A DNA stretch of 64,000 nucleotides, from contig NZ_LWLN01000001.1 of assembly GCF_001953745.1 (NCBI RefSeq), positions 682,001-746,000 of the forward strand. Reading direction: 5' to 3'. The stretch is from Natrinema saccharevitans. GTDB lineage: Archaea; Halobacteriota; Halobacteria; Halobacteriales; Natrialbaceae. Below are positions 42,706 to 50,979 of the stretch, piece after piece (within the stretch, counting starts at the first letter, position 1; the number at the start of each line of letters is the position of its first letter). A program made the translations under genes and the position numbers. A model generated the notes under the pieces. It searched no databases, was not told where the DNA came from, and worked only from the letters and a program-made list of their open reading frames with translations.

Positions 42706-42932
42706 TCGTTCTCACCCGCACGCACTGTCGCGTGTTCTGTGATTTGCTCGTGGACACGTAGCGAGTCACCGACGTGGGTCGGGCCCGTCTCGTGGCCGCT
42801 GTTCGCGGACGAGCGGCCGTATCCGCTCGCGTCGAGTTGCGCTGCCCGTTCGAAGCTACGGGCCGTAGCGGCTGCGGCCGAGTGACTGCCGTCAGTCGGT
42901 GCCAGTCGTATACCGGCGGTCATGTCAGTCAT
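42702..42932 (-). CDS. Small ORF in the arsenic operon, unknown function
   Basis: A 76-residue protein, MTDMTAGIRLAPTDGSHSA..., with no Cys and no recognised domain. It overlaps acr3 by 8 nt and arsC by 4 nt, so it is certainly read through by the operon transcript and probably translated. An ATG at 42923 is an alternative start. Could be a lineage-specific accessory protein. Confidence 0.6.
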   Translation of the reverse strand: MTDMTAGIRLAPTDGSHSAAAATARSFERAAQLDASGYGRSSANSGHETGPTHVGDSLRVHEQITEHATVRAGENE

Positions 42933-44112
42933 CCTCCGTGACCGGGTCGGATCCGCTGCTACCGGAACTAGACGGTTTCGTACTCTCGAGCTGTCCCGTC
43001 GTGTGGCCGGCCCAGTCGAGTCGGCGCTGGAACCACAGTGCGACGTACACGAGCGAGAGCAGGACGGGCACCTCGATCAGCGGGCCGATGACCGTCGCGA
43101 AGGCGACGCCGGATCCGACGCCAAACACCGCCGTCGCGACGGCGATTGCGAGTTCGAAGTTGTTCGAGGCCGCAGTGAAGCCGATCGCGGTCGTCGTCGA
43201 GTAGTCGGCTCCGATTCCGTGGCCCATCCCGAAGCTGACGAAGAACATCACCACGAAGTAGATCGTCAGCGGGACGGCGAGCAGCAGGACGTCACTGGGC
43301 TGGCCGACGATGCGTTCGCCTTGCATCGCGAACATCACGACGACGGTGAAAAGCAGCGCGATCAACGTCAGCGGGTCGATCGTCGGCACGAACTCCTCCT
43401 CGTACCACTCGACACCTTTCGTATGCGTCCCGACGGCGCGCGAGACGATGCCCGCGGCGAAGGGGATCCCGAGGAAGATCGCGATCGCAGTGAAGACTTC
43501 CCACGGGCCGATGTTGAAGGAGTCGATACCCGCTGCGAGTTCCTCGAGTCCCAGCAGGTCGGGGACGAACAACGCGAAGAACCAGACGTAGACGCCGTAG
43601 GTGAAGATCTGGAAGACGCTGTTGAACGCGACCAGCCCCGCGGCGTACTCGCTGGAGCCGTCGGCGAGTTCGTTCCACACCAAGACCATCGCGATACAGC
43701 GGGCCATCCCGATGAACACCAGCCCGAGGAAGAACTCCGGTCGGGCAGGCAGCCCCGGCGTGATGCCGCTGAAGAAGACGATCGCCAGCGCGAACATCAC
43801 GGTCGGGCCGATCAGCCAGTTCTGGACGAGGCTCAGCCCGAGTACCGTCACGTTCTTGAAGACGGTCGGCAACTGGCCGTAGTTGACCTTCGCCAGCGGC
43901 GGATACATCATCAGGATGAGTCCGATCTCCACGAGGTGAAGGTCCTGAATGGGTTGGGTCACCGACGGGGCGACGTAGCCGAGGCCGACGCCGACGAACA
44001 TCGCGCCGAAGATCCAGACGGTCAGATACTTATCAAGGAAGTCCATCGACCGCGGATCCCCGCAGTCCGGACAGCCGCAGTCCGGGCCGTGTTCGTGTTC
44101 GACGTTACTCAT
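42925..44112 (-). CDS. arsB: ACR3-family arsenite efflux permease
   Basis: A 395-residue membrane protein of about ten helices. The family signatures are visible: MYPPLAKVNYGQLP, VQNWLIGPTVMFALA, FIGMARCIAMVLVWN with the conserved Cys that is needed for As(III) transport, AFNSVFQIFTYGVYVWFF, and AIGFTAASNNFELAIAVA. The N-terminus has a cytosolic His/Cys-rich extension (HEHGPDCGCPDCGDP) not typical of the pump. It extrudes arsenite using the proton gradient. The start overlaps arsR by 8 nt. Confidence 0.93.
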   Translation of the reverse strand: MSNVEHEHGPDCGCPDCGDPRSMDFLDKYLTVWIFGAMFVGVGLGYVAPSVTQPIQDLHLVEIGLILMMYPPLAKVNYGQLPTVFKNVTVLGLSLVQNWLIGPTVMFALAIVFFSGITPGLPARPEFFLGLVFIGMARCIAMVLVWNELADGSSEYAAGLVAFNSVFQIFTYGVYVWFFALFVPDLLGLEELAAGIDSFNIGPWEVFTAIAIFLGIPFAAGIVSRAVGTHTKGVEWYEEEFVPTIDPLTLIALLFTVVVMFAMQGERIVGQPSDVLLLAVPLTIYFVVMFFVSFGMGHGIGADYSTTTAIGFTAASNNFELAIAVATAVFGVGSGVAFATVIGPLIEVPVLLSLVYVALWFQRRLDWAGHTTGQLESTKPSSSGSSGSDPVTEDD

Positions 44113-44506
44113 CGATAGTCACGCTCCCTTCGAGGACGGTGACGAGTGCCACCGCGCGGTTGGTCGCCCGGTACTTCTTCCAGCGGCCATCCTTCCAACT
44201 CTCGACGAGGCCGGCGTCGACGAGCGCCGAGAGGGCGTGGCTGAGCCCGCTCTCGGTCACGTCGACGACGGCGTTCAGTTCGCAGACGCAGAGTTCTTCT
44301 TCGGCTGCGACGAGTACGCGTACGAGGGTATAGCGCGTCTCGTTGGCCAGCGCCGAAAGAACGTCGAGTTCCGCCTCCGCCTGTGCCGTCCCGAGTCCGG
44401 CCTCGAGCGTGCTGAGTTCGTCCAGTCGTCGCTCGACATCCTCGCTGCGACACTCTCCGAGTTCGTCGTCGAGATAGCGTTGGAGTCGGTTCGTCGCTTG
44501 TGCCAT
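44105..44506 (-). CDS. arsR: ArsR-family arsenic-responsive repressor
   Basis: A 133-residue winged HTH protein. The metal-binding motif ELCVCEL lies in the helix before the recognition helix (VTESGLSHALSALVDAGLVESWKDGRWKKY), the arrangement in which As(III)-binding cysteines release ArsR from DNA. The gene heads the arsR-acr3-orf-arsC operon. A candidate operator is immediately upstream. Confidence 0.92.
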   Translation of the reverse strand: MAQATNRLQRYLDDELGECRSEDVERRLDELSTLEAGLGTAQAEAELDVLSALANETRYTLVRVLVAAEEELCVCELNAVVDVTESGLSHALSALVDAGLVESWKDGRWKKYRATNRAVALVTVLEGSVTIDE

Positions 44507-44516
44507 CGAGAGATAC

Positions 44517-44532
44517 TTGATTAGATATTCAA
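44517..44532 (-). promoter_or_regulatory. Candidate ArsR operator
   Basis: TTGATTAGATATTCAA, an imperfect palindrome TTGA-n-TA-nn-TA-n-TCAA, begins 11 nt upstream of the arsR ATG. ArsR operators in general have TTGA...TCAA half-sites. Being so close to the start codon, a bound repressor would block transcription initiation or elongation of the operon. Confidence 0.5.
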
Positions 44533-44831
44533 TTAACTGTTTTGTTTGAGGATCAGCTAAGGGGGTGGATCCATACTCGAAGCGCGATTGGGTGCTGAAT
44601 GCGATCGCTATCGATTACATCTCGACGTTCGGCAAGGAAATTGCCGAGATAATAGTTGTCTATATTTTCAACTATATTCGTAGTGCGATCGCGGGAACGC
44701 CGATACTGTCTTGATCGGAGACCGCTCGTCGTCGATCAGTTCGCGGTCGTGTCGGCGGTTCGGCGATTCCCGAAGTCGGTCGGGCCGTCGCCGGAAACGG
44801 TTTGCCGCCGGGAGCCGAACCCGATCGTTGA
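44533..44831. other. Intergenic region between divergent arsR and Rieske genes
   Basis: About 300 nt, A+T-richer than the flanks, with no ORF of coding quality. It contains an inverted repeat ATAGTTG (44652-44658) and CAACTAT (44669-44675) around TCTATATTTT, which itself looks like a TATA box. This could be a promoter-operator for a plus-strand transcript reading towards the Rieske gene. Confidence 0.4.
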
Positions 44832-45251
44832 ATGCGCGGAACGCGACTCACGACCGTCGAAACGGTCCACGAGGACCGATCGTGGCTCTTTACGATTCGC
44901 GATCAGTACGGCGAACCCGACGAGGCGATTCTAGTCCCCTGTAGAGCGGGGGTCGAAGCGTGGATCAATCGCTGTACCCACGAGGCCCAGCGATTCGACA
45001 CGGGCCGGGGGGCAGCGATTCGGGACGGACAGATCATCTGCCCGAAACACGGATCGATGTTCGACAGCTGCTCGGGTTACTGCGACAACGGCGAGGCGGC
45101 CGATACGACGCTGCCGTCCGTCGGCGTGACCGTCGAAGACGGCGTCGTCTACCTGACCGACGACGATTTCACCTTCGCCCACGAAGGCGCGATCGACGAC
45201 GAAGACGACGAGGACGACGGTCCGTCGTCGACCTCACACATCGGGTTCTGA
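44832..45251 (+). CDS. Rieske [2Fe-2S] protein
   Basis: A 139-residue soluble Rieske ferredoxin-type domain. The cluster ligands are CTHE (about residue 48) and CPKHGSMF (about residue 70), the C-x-H ... C-x2-H pattern. A low-complexity acidic tail (DDEDDEDDG) follows. It probably passes electrons to an oxygenase or oxidoreductase encoded elsewhere. It precedes dphB by 72 nt. Confidence 0.9.
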   Translation: MRGTRLTTVETVHEDRSWLFTIRDQYGEPDEAILVPCRAGVEAWINRCTHEAQRFDTGRGAAIRDGQIICPKHGSMFDSCSGYCDNGEAADTTLPSVGVTVEDGVVYLTDDDFTFAHEGAIDDEDDEDDGPSSTSHIGF

Positions 45252-45323
45252 ACGGTTCGCGCCGTCCACGACCGGAACCGTCGTCTCGAAAACGTATTCC
45301 GCGAGCTACGACTACGGCCTCGT

Positions 45324-46112
45324 ATGCTCACGTTCATCGGCCTCGGACTCTACGACGAGCGGTCGATCACCGTCGAGGGCCGGGAGGCCCTCCGGGCGGC
45401 CGACCGCGCCTACGCCGAGTTCTACACCAGCGAACTGATCGGGACGACGATCGAGGACCTCGAGTCTCACCACGACACGGCGATCGAAGTCCGGGACCGC
45501 GCGGGCGTCGAACAGCATCCCGAAGACATGCTCGAGGCGGCGGAGACCGAGGACGTGGCCTTTCTCACCGCGGGCGACACGATGATCTCGACGACTCACG
45601 TCGACCTGCGCCTGCGGGCCCACGACCGCGGGATCGAGACGCGGGTGATCCACGGCGTCACGGCCCAGACGGCCACCAGCGCGCTGACCGGACTCCAGAA
45701 CTACCGGTTCGGGAAGGCGACGACGCTGCCCTTTCCCTACGCCCACGGCGCCGACGGCCTGCCCGCGAGCGTGACCGAGACGACCGATTCGAACCGGGCG
45801 GACGGGCTCCACACGATCGTCTACCTCGATATTAAGATCGGCCACGAGCGGACCGACGAGGACGAGTACATGACCGCCGACGTCGGGGCCGAGTTGCTCG
45901 CCGAGGAATACCCCGATCTCGTCGGCGTCGTCGTCGCCCGCGCGGGCAGCCCCGACCCGATCGTCGAGGCCGGCACCATGACCGAACTCGCCGACCGGGA
46001 GTTCGGCGCCCCGCTGCATCTGCTGGTCGTGCCCGGCGAGTGTCACCTCCTCGAGGCCGACGCGCTCGAGGAACTGGCCGGGGCCGATCGGGACGCCCTC
46101 GATATCGCCTGA
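45324..46112 (+). CDS. dphB: Diphthine synthase
   Basis: A 262-residue SAM-dependent methyltransferase of the tetrapyrrole-methylase fold. N-terminus MLTFIGLGLYDERSITVEGREAL, FLTAGDTMISTTHVDLRLRA (SAM loop), VTAQTATSALTGLQNYRFGK, TIVYLDIK and VGVVVARAGSPD are characteristic. It methylates the carboxypropyl-histidine of elongation factor 2 on the path to diphthamide. Confidence 0.94.
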   Translation: MLTFIGLGLYDERSITVEGREALRAADRAYAEFYTSELIGTTIEDLESHHDTAIEVRDRAGVEQHPEDMLEAAETEDVAFLTAGDTMISTTHVDLRLRAHDRGIETRVIHGVTAQTATSALTGLQNYRFGKATTLPFPYAHGADGLPASVTETTDSNRADGLHTIVYLDIKIGHERTDEDEYMTADVGAELLAEEYPDLVGVVVARAGSPDPIVEAGTMTELADREFGAPLHLLVVPGECHLLEADALEELAGADRDALDIA

Positions 46113-46278
46113 CCGAGGGCAACGACGGGCCGGCCCGATAGCCGTCCCCGACTGACCGTGTTTCGATCGAAAACGGACGCCGGGAGACGGACGGTCGGTA
46201 TCCTCGACCCGTCGGCGCTCGATGCTGAAGCGGCCCCGAAGTGGAACCCGGAGTCCTGAGCCCATACTGCCCGCGACC

Positions 46279-47364
46279 TCAGCCACCCAGCACCGACTCG
46301 AGCCGGTCGCGGAAGTCCCCCGGAACCTCGAGATGGGGCGCGTGGCCGGTGTTGCCGAAAACGACCTCCTCGAACTCGCCGCCGCGGTCGGCGTAGCGCT
46401 CGCAGACGGCGCGGGTCTGGTCGACCATCGGCTGGGGCGGGAAGACGTCCTCGCCGGGCCAGTCGGGGAGTTCGCCCATTCGGCCGAGCGTCCCCAGGTC
46501 GAACAGCGAGGCGTTCGAGACGATCTGATCCGAGTCACCGCGGATCCACAGCACGGGCGGCTTGGCGTCGGTGTCGATCTCGGTGACCCCCTCGAGGTCG
46601 CAGTATTTGGGCGAGATTGAGTTGTTCACCCCGGTTTCGCCGGGGGCGATGCCGGGCCAGTTGTCACTGGGGTTTGACGAGCCGGGGTAGTTCTCGTCTC
46701 CGGTCGCCGTGTCGAGCATCCCGGTCAGGTACGACTCCTCGCGCTCGGCGTCGAACTCGTGGGTCGGATCGACGTAGTAGGTCCGCAGGACCTTCCGCGG
46801 CGAGGTTCGGCCCTCGACGCCACGGTCACGGTCGGCAAGTCCCGCGACGAAGGCATCGTTGCCGATCCCGCCGCCGGAGCCGGCGTGGTCGTCGAAACAC
46901 GGCGTTCCCTCGAGGTCTTTCGTCCCGCCGAAGCCGTACGGCGACAGCGGGTTGACGAGGACGAGGGCCGCGACCGCCTCGGGGTGGTCGATCGCGTACC
47001 GCATCGCGACCCCGCCGCCGTTGGACCAGCCGACGAGGACGACCGGCTCCGCGCGATCGAGTTCGCCGAGCAGCGCGTGCAGATCCCGCTCGAAGTCGCC
47101 GAGCCCGTTCGTCGCGTCGACCGGTTTCGGCTCCGAGTCGCCGTACCCCCGGATGTCGGGTGCGATCGCCCGATGCCGACCGGGCAGGTCGGCCATCACG
47201 TCCTCGAAGAACCGCGAGGAGGAGACGTTTCCGTGGAGGAACACGACCGTCTCGCCCGCGTCCACAGTCCGGTCGGAATCCCCCGACTCGAGATAGTGGG
47301 TCCCCAATCGCCCCGTTTCGACGAACCGTGAGTCGACCCCGACGAGGGTGTCGTCTCGAGTCAT
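46279..47364 (-). CDS. Alpha/beta-fold hydrolase
   Basis: A 361-residue cytosolic hydrolase. Oxyanion loop VVFLHGNVSSSRFFEDVMADL, APDIRGYGDSEP, nucleophile elbow VVLVGWSNGGGVAMRYA (GxSxG), VLWIRGDSDQIV with the catalytic acid and GNTGHAPHLEVP with the catalytic His. The family covers esterases, epoxide hydrolases and haloperoxidases; the substrate is unknown. I choose the ATG at 47364 over the far-upstream one since upstream residues read as non-coding. Confidence 0.9.
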   Translation of the reverse strand: MTRDDTLVGVDSRFVETGRLGTHYLESGDSDRTVDAGETVVFLHGNVSSSRFFEDVMADLPGRHRAIAPDIRGYGDSEPKPVDATNGLGDFERDLHALLGELDRAEPVVLVGWSNGGGVAMRYAIDHPEAVAALVLVNPLSPYGFGGTKDLEGTPCFDDHAGSGGGIGNDAFVAGLADRDRGVEGRTSPRKVLRTYYVDPTHEFDAEREESYLTGMLDTATGDENYPGSSNPSDNWPGIAPGETGVNNSISPKYCDLEGVTEIDTDAKPPVLWIRGDSDQIVSNASLFDLGTLGRMGELPDWPGEDVFPPQPMVDQTRAVCERYADRGGEFEEVVFGNTGHAPHLEVPGDFRDRLESVLGG

Positions 47365-47481
47365 GGCCGCCGGTACCACGGCCCCCATGATAACTCTCGG
47401 GCCGGAACAGGGTTCCGACTCGCCGTCGGGGGCGGGCTCACACGGTTTACTGTCAGTCAGTCCCGGTGACAATAATCCGCA

Positions 47482-48296
47482 TCAATCGTCCGCCGTCACG
47501 CCGTCAGGAGACCGCCGGCCGGAGCGACGACGGAGCGTCCCGCCGATGAGGGCGGCGACCGCGGCACAGGCGGCGACGACGAACAGCACGGTCGGCGTCG
47601 ATCGCGTCAGGACGAACCCGGCCAGCGACGAGCCGACCGCGCCGACGCCGAAGATCGCCGTGTACGAGTAGCCGAAGGAGAGCCCCCGCGCGTCGGCCGG
47701 CGTGTACGCCGAGATCGCCTCCTGATTGATCGGGGCGATGATGAAGGTGAGAAAGCCGAGGGTACCCCCGACGGCCGCCGCGGCGAGGGCGGGCCCCAGC
47801 AGCAGGACGGCAACGGCCTGTCAGCCGACGAACGCGAGCGCCACCGCCGCGAGAGCAGGGCCCCGGTCGCGACGCCGACGTTGCCCACAGCGCCGTGGTA
47901 TGCGAACGCGGTCCCCTGGGCTTTCGTCCCGCGGCTGAGCAGCGCCAGTCCGGCCGGGTGATAGAGGCTCGCGGCGAGCCCTCACAACAGGAGCCCGGCG
48001 GTCAGCACGGCGATCGTCTGCGCGACGGCGACGACCGCGAACGCCGCACCCATGCCGAGCGAGCACGCCAGCACGAGCGCCTTGGAACTGACTCGGTCGG
48101 CGAGCAGGCCGCTCGGGAGTTCGCCGACCCCCACGAGGGCGTAGCTCGCGCCGACGGCGGCCCCCAGAAACGCCGGTGTCGTCGAGAAAGCCTCGAGCCA
48201 GATGGCGACGAAGATCGGAATCACCAGCTCGTAGGTGTGAAACGTAGCGTGGCCGAGCATGGCGAAGGCCGTCACGGCTCGATCGTTCCGAGCCAT
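47482..48296 (-). pseudogene. MFS transporter, disrupted by two in-frame TGAs and one frameshift
   Basis: From the ATG at 48296 the protein reads as a major-facilitator transporter (MARNDRAVTAFAMLGHATFH..., GELPSGLLADRVSSKALVLA). A TGA at 47984-47982 interrupts it, after which the same frame continues GLAASLYHPAGLALLSRGTK and VGVATGALL. At about 47862 the frame shifts (CTCTC dinucleotide run) and the protein resumes as AAVALAFVG, a second TGA (47823-47821), then QAVAVLLLGPALAAAAVGG... to the natural TGA at 47482. Both TGAs lie where a TGG codon would fit. Three lesions make this a decayed gene unless they are sequence errors. Confidence 0.8.
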
Positions 48297-48343
48297 GCGG
48301 TGTCGGGCGACCCCGCGCTACTAAAAACGGCGAGTGAGCCCCG

Positions 48344-49324
48344 TTACAGGCGGTCGATAATCGCCGCGGTCACGTCCTCGGTGGAGGCGTCACCGCCCAG
48401 ATCCGGCGTTCGCGGCCCGTCGGCCAGCGTGGCCTCGACGGCATCGTGGACGCGGTCGCTCGCCTCGTCGTAGCCCAGGTACTCGAGCAACATCGCCGCG
48501 GAAACGATCGTCGCGGCGGGGTTGGCGACGCCCTCGCCGGCGATGTCGGGCGCGGTGCCGTGGACGGGCTCGAAGAGGGCGCGGTCGGGGCCGATGTTGG
48601 CCGAGGGAAGCAGGCCCAGCCCGCCGACCAGTCCCGCGGCGAGGTCGGAGAGGACGTCGCCCGCGAGGTTCGGACAGACGACGACGTCGAACTGCTCGGG
48701 GTCGAGACAGACCCGCGTCGCGAAGGCGTCCATCAGCACCTGATCGGTCTCGACGCCGTGCTCGTCGGCGACGCCCTTGACCGTGTCGCGGAAGAGTCCG
48801 TCCGTCTCGCGCATGACGTTCGCCTTGTGGACGATCGAGAAGCCGTCGTGGTCGTCGCCGGCGACGTAGTCACAGGCGAACTCGGCGAGTCGCTCCGAGG
48901 CGGACTCCGTGACGACGCGGGTCAGCGTCGAGACGTCCTGGGTCAGTCGATCCTCGTGGCCCGCGTAGACGCCCTCGGTGTTCTCCCGGAGGAAAACGAG
49001 GTCGGTCTCGGGACGGACGGCGTCGACGCCGGGATAGGCCTTCGCCGGGCGGACGTTGACGAACGACTCGACCGCCTCCCGGAGCGGTAGGATGACGTCG
49101 GCGGCCGTGTTCCCGGCCGCGCCGAACAGCGTCGCGTCGGCCGACGCCGCCAGGTCGTAGGTCTCCTGGGGTAGCGCCTCGCCGGTTTCTTCCTTTACCG
49201 CGTCTCCGGCGTCCGCGTCGACGAACTCGAACTCGGGCTCGAGGGCTTCGAGTACCTCGACGGCGGCCGGCGTTACTTCCTGTCCGATTCCGTCGCCCGG
49301 GATGACGGCGATCTCGTGAGTCAT
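48344..49324 (-). CDS. leuB: 3-isopropylmalate dehydrogenase
   Basis: A 326-residue isocitrate/isopropylmalate dehydrogenase. [117 protein letters not shown] and [19 protein letters not shown] are diagnostic. Leucine synthesis is favoured over the TCA cycle enzyme by length and by the ilv/leu genes upstream. It belongs with leuC and leuD but is separated from leuD by about 3 kb of unrelated genes. An ATG two codons upstream (49330) is possible. Confidence 0.88.
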   Translation of the reverse strand: MTHEIAVIPGDGIGQEVTPAAVEVLEALEPEFEFVDADAGDAVKEETGEALPQETYDLAASADATLFGAAGNTAADVILPLREAVESFVNVRPAKAYPGVDAVRPETDLVFLRENTEGVYAGHEDRLTQDVSTLTRVVTESASERLAEFACDYVAGDDHDGFSIVHKANVMRETDGLFRDTVKGVADEHGVETDQVLMDAFATRVCLDPEQFDVVVCPNLAGDVLSDLAAGLVGGLGLLPSANIGPDRALFEPVHGTAPDIAGEGVANPAATIVSAAMLLEYLGYDEASDRVHDAVEATLADGPRTPDLGGDASTEDVTAAIIDRL

Positions 49325-49416
49325 GCCCAATCATCGTCGCGGGGCCGAAAAGAGGGTATCGATACCGGTATCATGCCACTCGCGGCTCGAGCCGACTGTC
49401 CCGACTCACTCGCCAA

Positions 49417-50331
49417 TCAGGGGCTTCCGACGCCCGTCGAGAACCCCACCGCGTCGGCGATCGCGCGACGCTTGAGCAGGGCGAAGCCGACCGCCACCAG
49501 CCCGAAGCCGGCGACGGTCAGCGCGCCGATCTCCTCGCCCAGCAGGACGACGCTCGCGATCGTCGCGACGATCGGCACCAGATAGCCGATCAACGCCGCC
49601 TCGAACGCGCCGTATTCCGCGAGGACGCGAAAGTAGATCATGAAGGCGATCGCGGTCGCGAAGACGCCGAGATAGAGCAACGCACCGACCGAGACGGGGC
49701 CGACCACGTCGACGCTCGGCAACTCGCCGGCCGCGAGGCTGACCGCGTGCAAGACGAGCCCGCCGACGAGCATCGACCAGCCGACCAGCGGCAGTTGCTC
49801 GAGGGTCGGGCCGGCCCGCTGGATCAACACGCCGCCGAGCGCGACGCTGCAGACCTGCCCGACGATGAGCAACTGCGAGGCGGTGTCACCGGCCAGCAGG
49901 TTGGCCGGATCGGGCTGGATCACGAGGCCGACGCCCAGAAAGCCGATCGCCGCGCCGACGGCCCCGAGCGGCGAGAGCCGCTCGCCCAGCAGCGGGATCG
50001 CCCACAGCGCGGTGATGATCGGCACCAGTCCCTGCAAAATTGCGGCGACGCCGCTCGGAACCGTCTGCTGGCCCAGAAAGAGCAGGCCGTTGCCGGCGAT
50101 GAGGAAGACGCCGCCGCCCGCGACCGCGAGCAGGTCGTTCCGTGCGGTCGGTCGCCACTTCTCGACCCGGACGACGGCCGCGGTCAACAACAGGACCGCC
50201 GCGATGTCGTACCGGGCGGCCGCAAAGAGCAGCGGCGGGAGATACTCGAGGCCGACCGAGATCGCGGGGAACGAAAATCCCCACAGGACGGCGAGCAACA
50301 GGAAAAGTCCCCCGTCGCGGAAACGAGACAT
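49417..50331 (-). CDS. EamA/DMT-family transporter
   Basis: A 304-residue membrane protein with ten predicted helices in two EamA halves: GGLFLLLAVLWGFSFPAISVGL in the first, with FLGQQTVPSGVAAILQGLVPIITALWAIPLLGE, and LALGGVLIQRAGPTL... with AFEAALIGYLVPIVATIASVVLLGEEI in the second. It probably exports amino acids or other metabolites. The gene lies in the segment that separates leuD from leuB; an exporter of amino acids would suit the context but this is inference. Confidence 0.88.
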   Translation of the reverse strand: MSRFRDGGLFLLLAVLWGFSFPAISVGLEYLPPLLFAAARYDIAAVLLLTAAVVRVEKWRPTARNDLLAVAGGGVFLIAGNGLLFLGQQTVPSGVAAILQGLVPIITALWAIPLLGERLSPLGAVGAAIGFLGVGLVIQPDPANLLAGDTASQLLIVGQVCSVALGGVLIQRAGPTLEQLPLVGWSMLVGGLVLHAVSLAAGELPSVDVVGPVSVGALLYLGVFATAIAFMIYFRVLAEYGAFEAALIGYLVPIVATIASVVLLGEEIGALTVAGFGLVAVGFALLKRRAIADAVGFSTGVGSP

Positions 50332-50410
50332 ACCCGTAGTTGGGCGCTGCCTCCGAAGTATCCCGCGATTTCGAGCCAGCCCGCGGCCGACGCGAGGAAG
50401 GAGACGACCG

Positions 50411-50492
50411 ATAGTAGCTCTCGAAACGATTTACACATCGATCGTAGCGTTGTCCTGCGATCGGGTGTGCATTGACTTTCGAGAGCTACTAT
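50411..50492 (+). repeat. Palindromic repeat element, copy 3 (82 bp)
   Basis: The terminal inverted repeat ATAGTAGCTCTCGAAA (50411-50426) pairs perfectly with 50477-50492. It is nearly identical to copy 1 at 6137, same orientation, but TTGAAA/TTTCAA of copy 1 is TCGAAA/TTTCGA here, a paired change. It lies upstream of the EamA transporter gene. Confidence 0.85.
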
Positions 50493-50627
50493 AGCCGAAA
50501 CGTCGCGTCACGGACACGGACGCCGGTCGCTGTGCCCGACGAATCGCTCCGGACGGGCGTCAACACGCGGTGAAAACCCGACTCGAGGGAGACAGGTGAT
50601 CGTCGACCGATTCCGACTGACGACCCG

Positions 50628-50846
50628 TTACTGCGCCCCGTCGATCACCGTCACTTCGTCGGGATCGGGGCCGAGTACGACGCGGTAGTCGCCGTACGCG
50701 AAGCGAACGGCGACGTCCCCGTTCGACTCGAGTACCGCGGCCAGTGCCTCGGGGTCGACGGCCTCGTACAGCGGTGGCAAGGCCGATCGATCACAGCCCT
50801 CACGGGCCGCGATACGTGACAGTGCCGTGGCGAGTGTTGGGTGCAT
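50628..50846 (-). CDS. HalOD1 output-domain protein
   Basis: A 72-residue HalOD1-type protein: MHPTLATALSRIAAREGCDRSALPPLYEAVDPEALAAVLE followed by the strands AVRFAYGDYRVVLGPDPDEVTVI. These occur alone or as outputs of haloarchaeal signalling proteins. The gene overlaps the upstream small zinc-ribbon ORF by 47 nt. The ATG at 50846 fits the domain boundary. Confidence 0.8.
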   Translation of the reverse strand: MHPTLATALSRIAAREGCDRSALPPLYEAVDPEALAAVLESNGDVAVRFAYGDYRVVLGPDPDEVTVIDGAQ

Positions 50847-50979
50847 GGTGATAGTTGGTGAGTTCGAAGACCGTCGTCGCGAACGCCGTTCCACAGTCCG
50901 GACACGTCGCCGGATCGTCGGTCGTCGCGAGACGGACGTCGGTACCACAGTCGCAGTGGATGGTGATTCTCGAGACCAT
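50800..50979 (-). CDS. Small zinc-ribbon-like protein
   Basis: A 59-residue ORF, MVSRITIHCDCGTDVRL then CPDCGTAF; two CxC/CxxC knuckles suggest zinc binding. Its 3' end overlaps the HalOD1 start by 47 nt in another frame. A long overlap is unusual, so one of the two boundaries could be wrong, but both frames have coding character. Confidence 0.5.
   Translation of the reverse strand: MVSRITIHCDCGTDVRLATTDDPATCPDCGTAFATTVFELTNYHHAPNTRHGTVTYRGP

Noticed and set aside
47821-47984. UGA recoded as tryptophan or selenocysteine in the MFS gene
   Set aside because: A frameshift also breaks the gene and other Trp codons in this window are TGG; decay is simpler.
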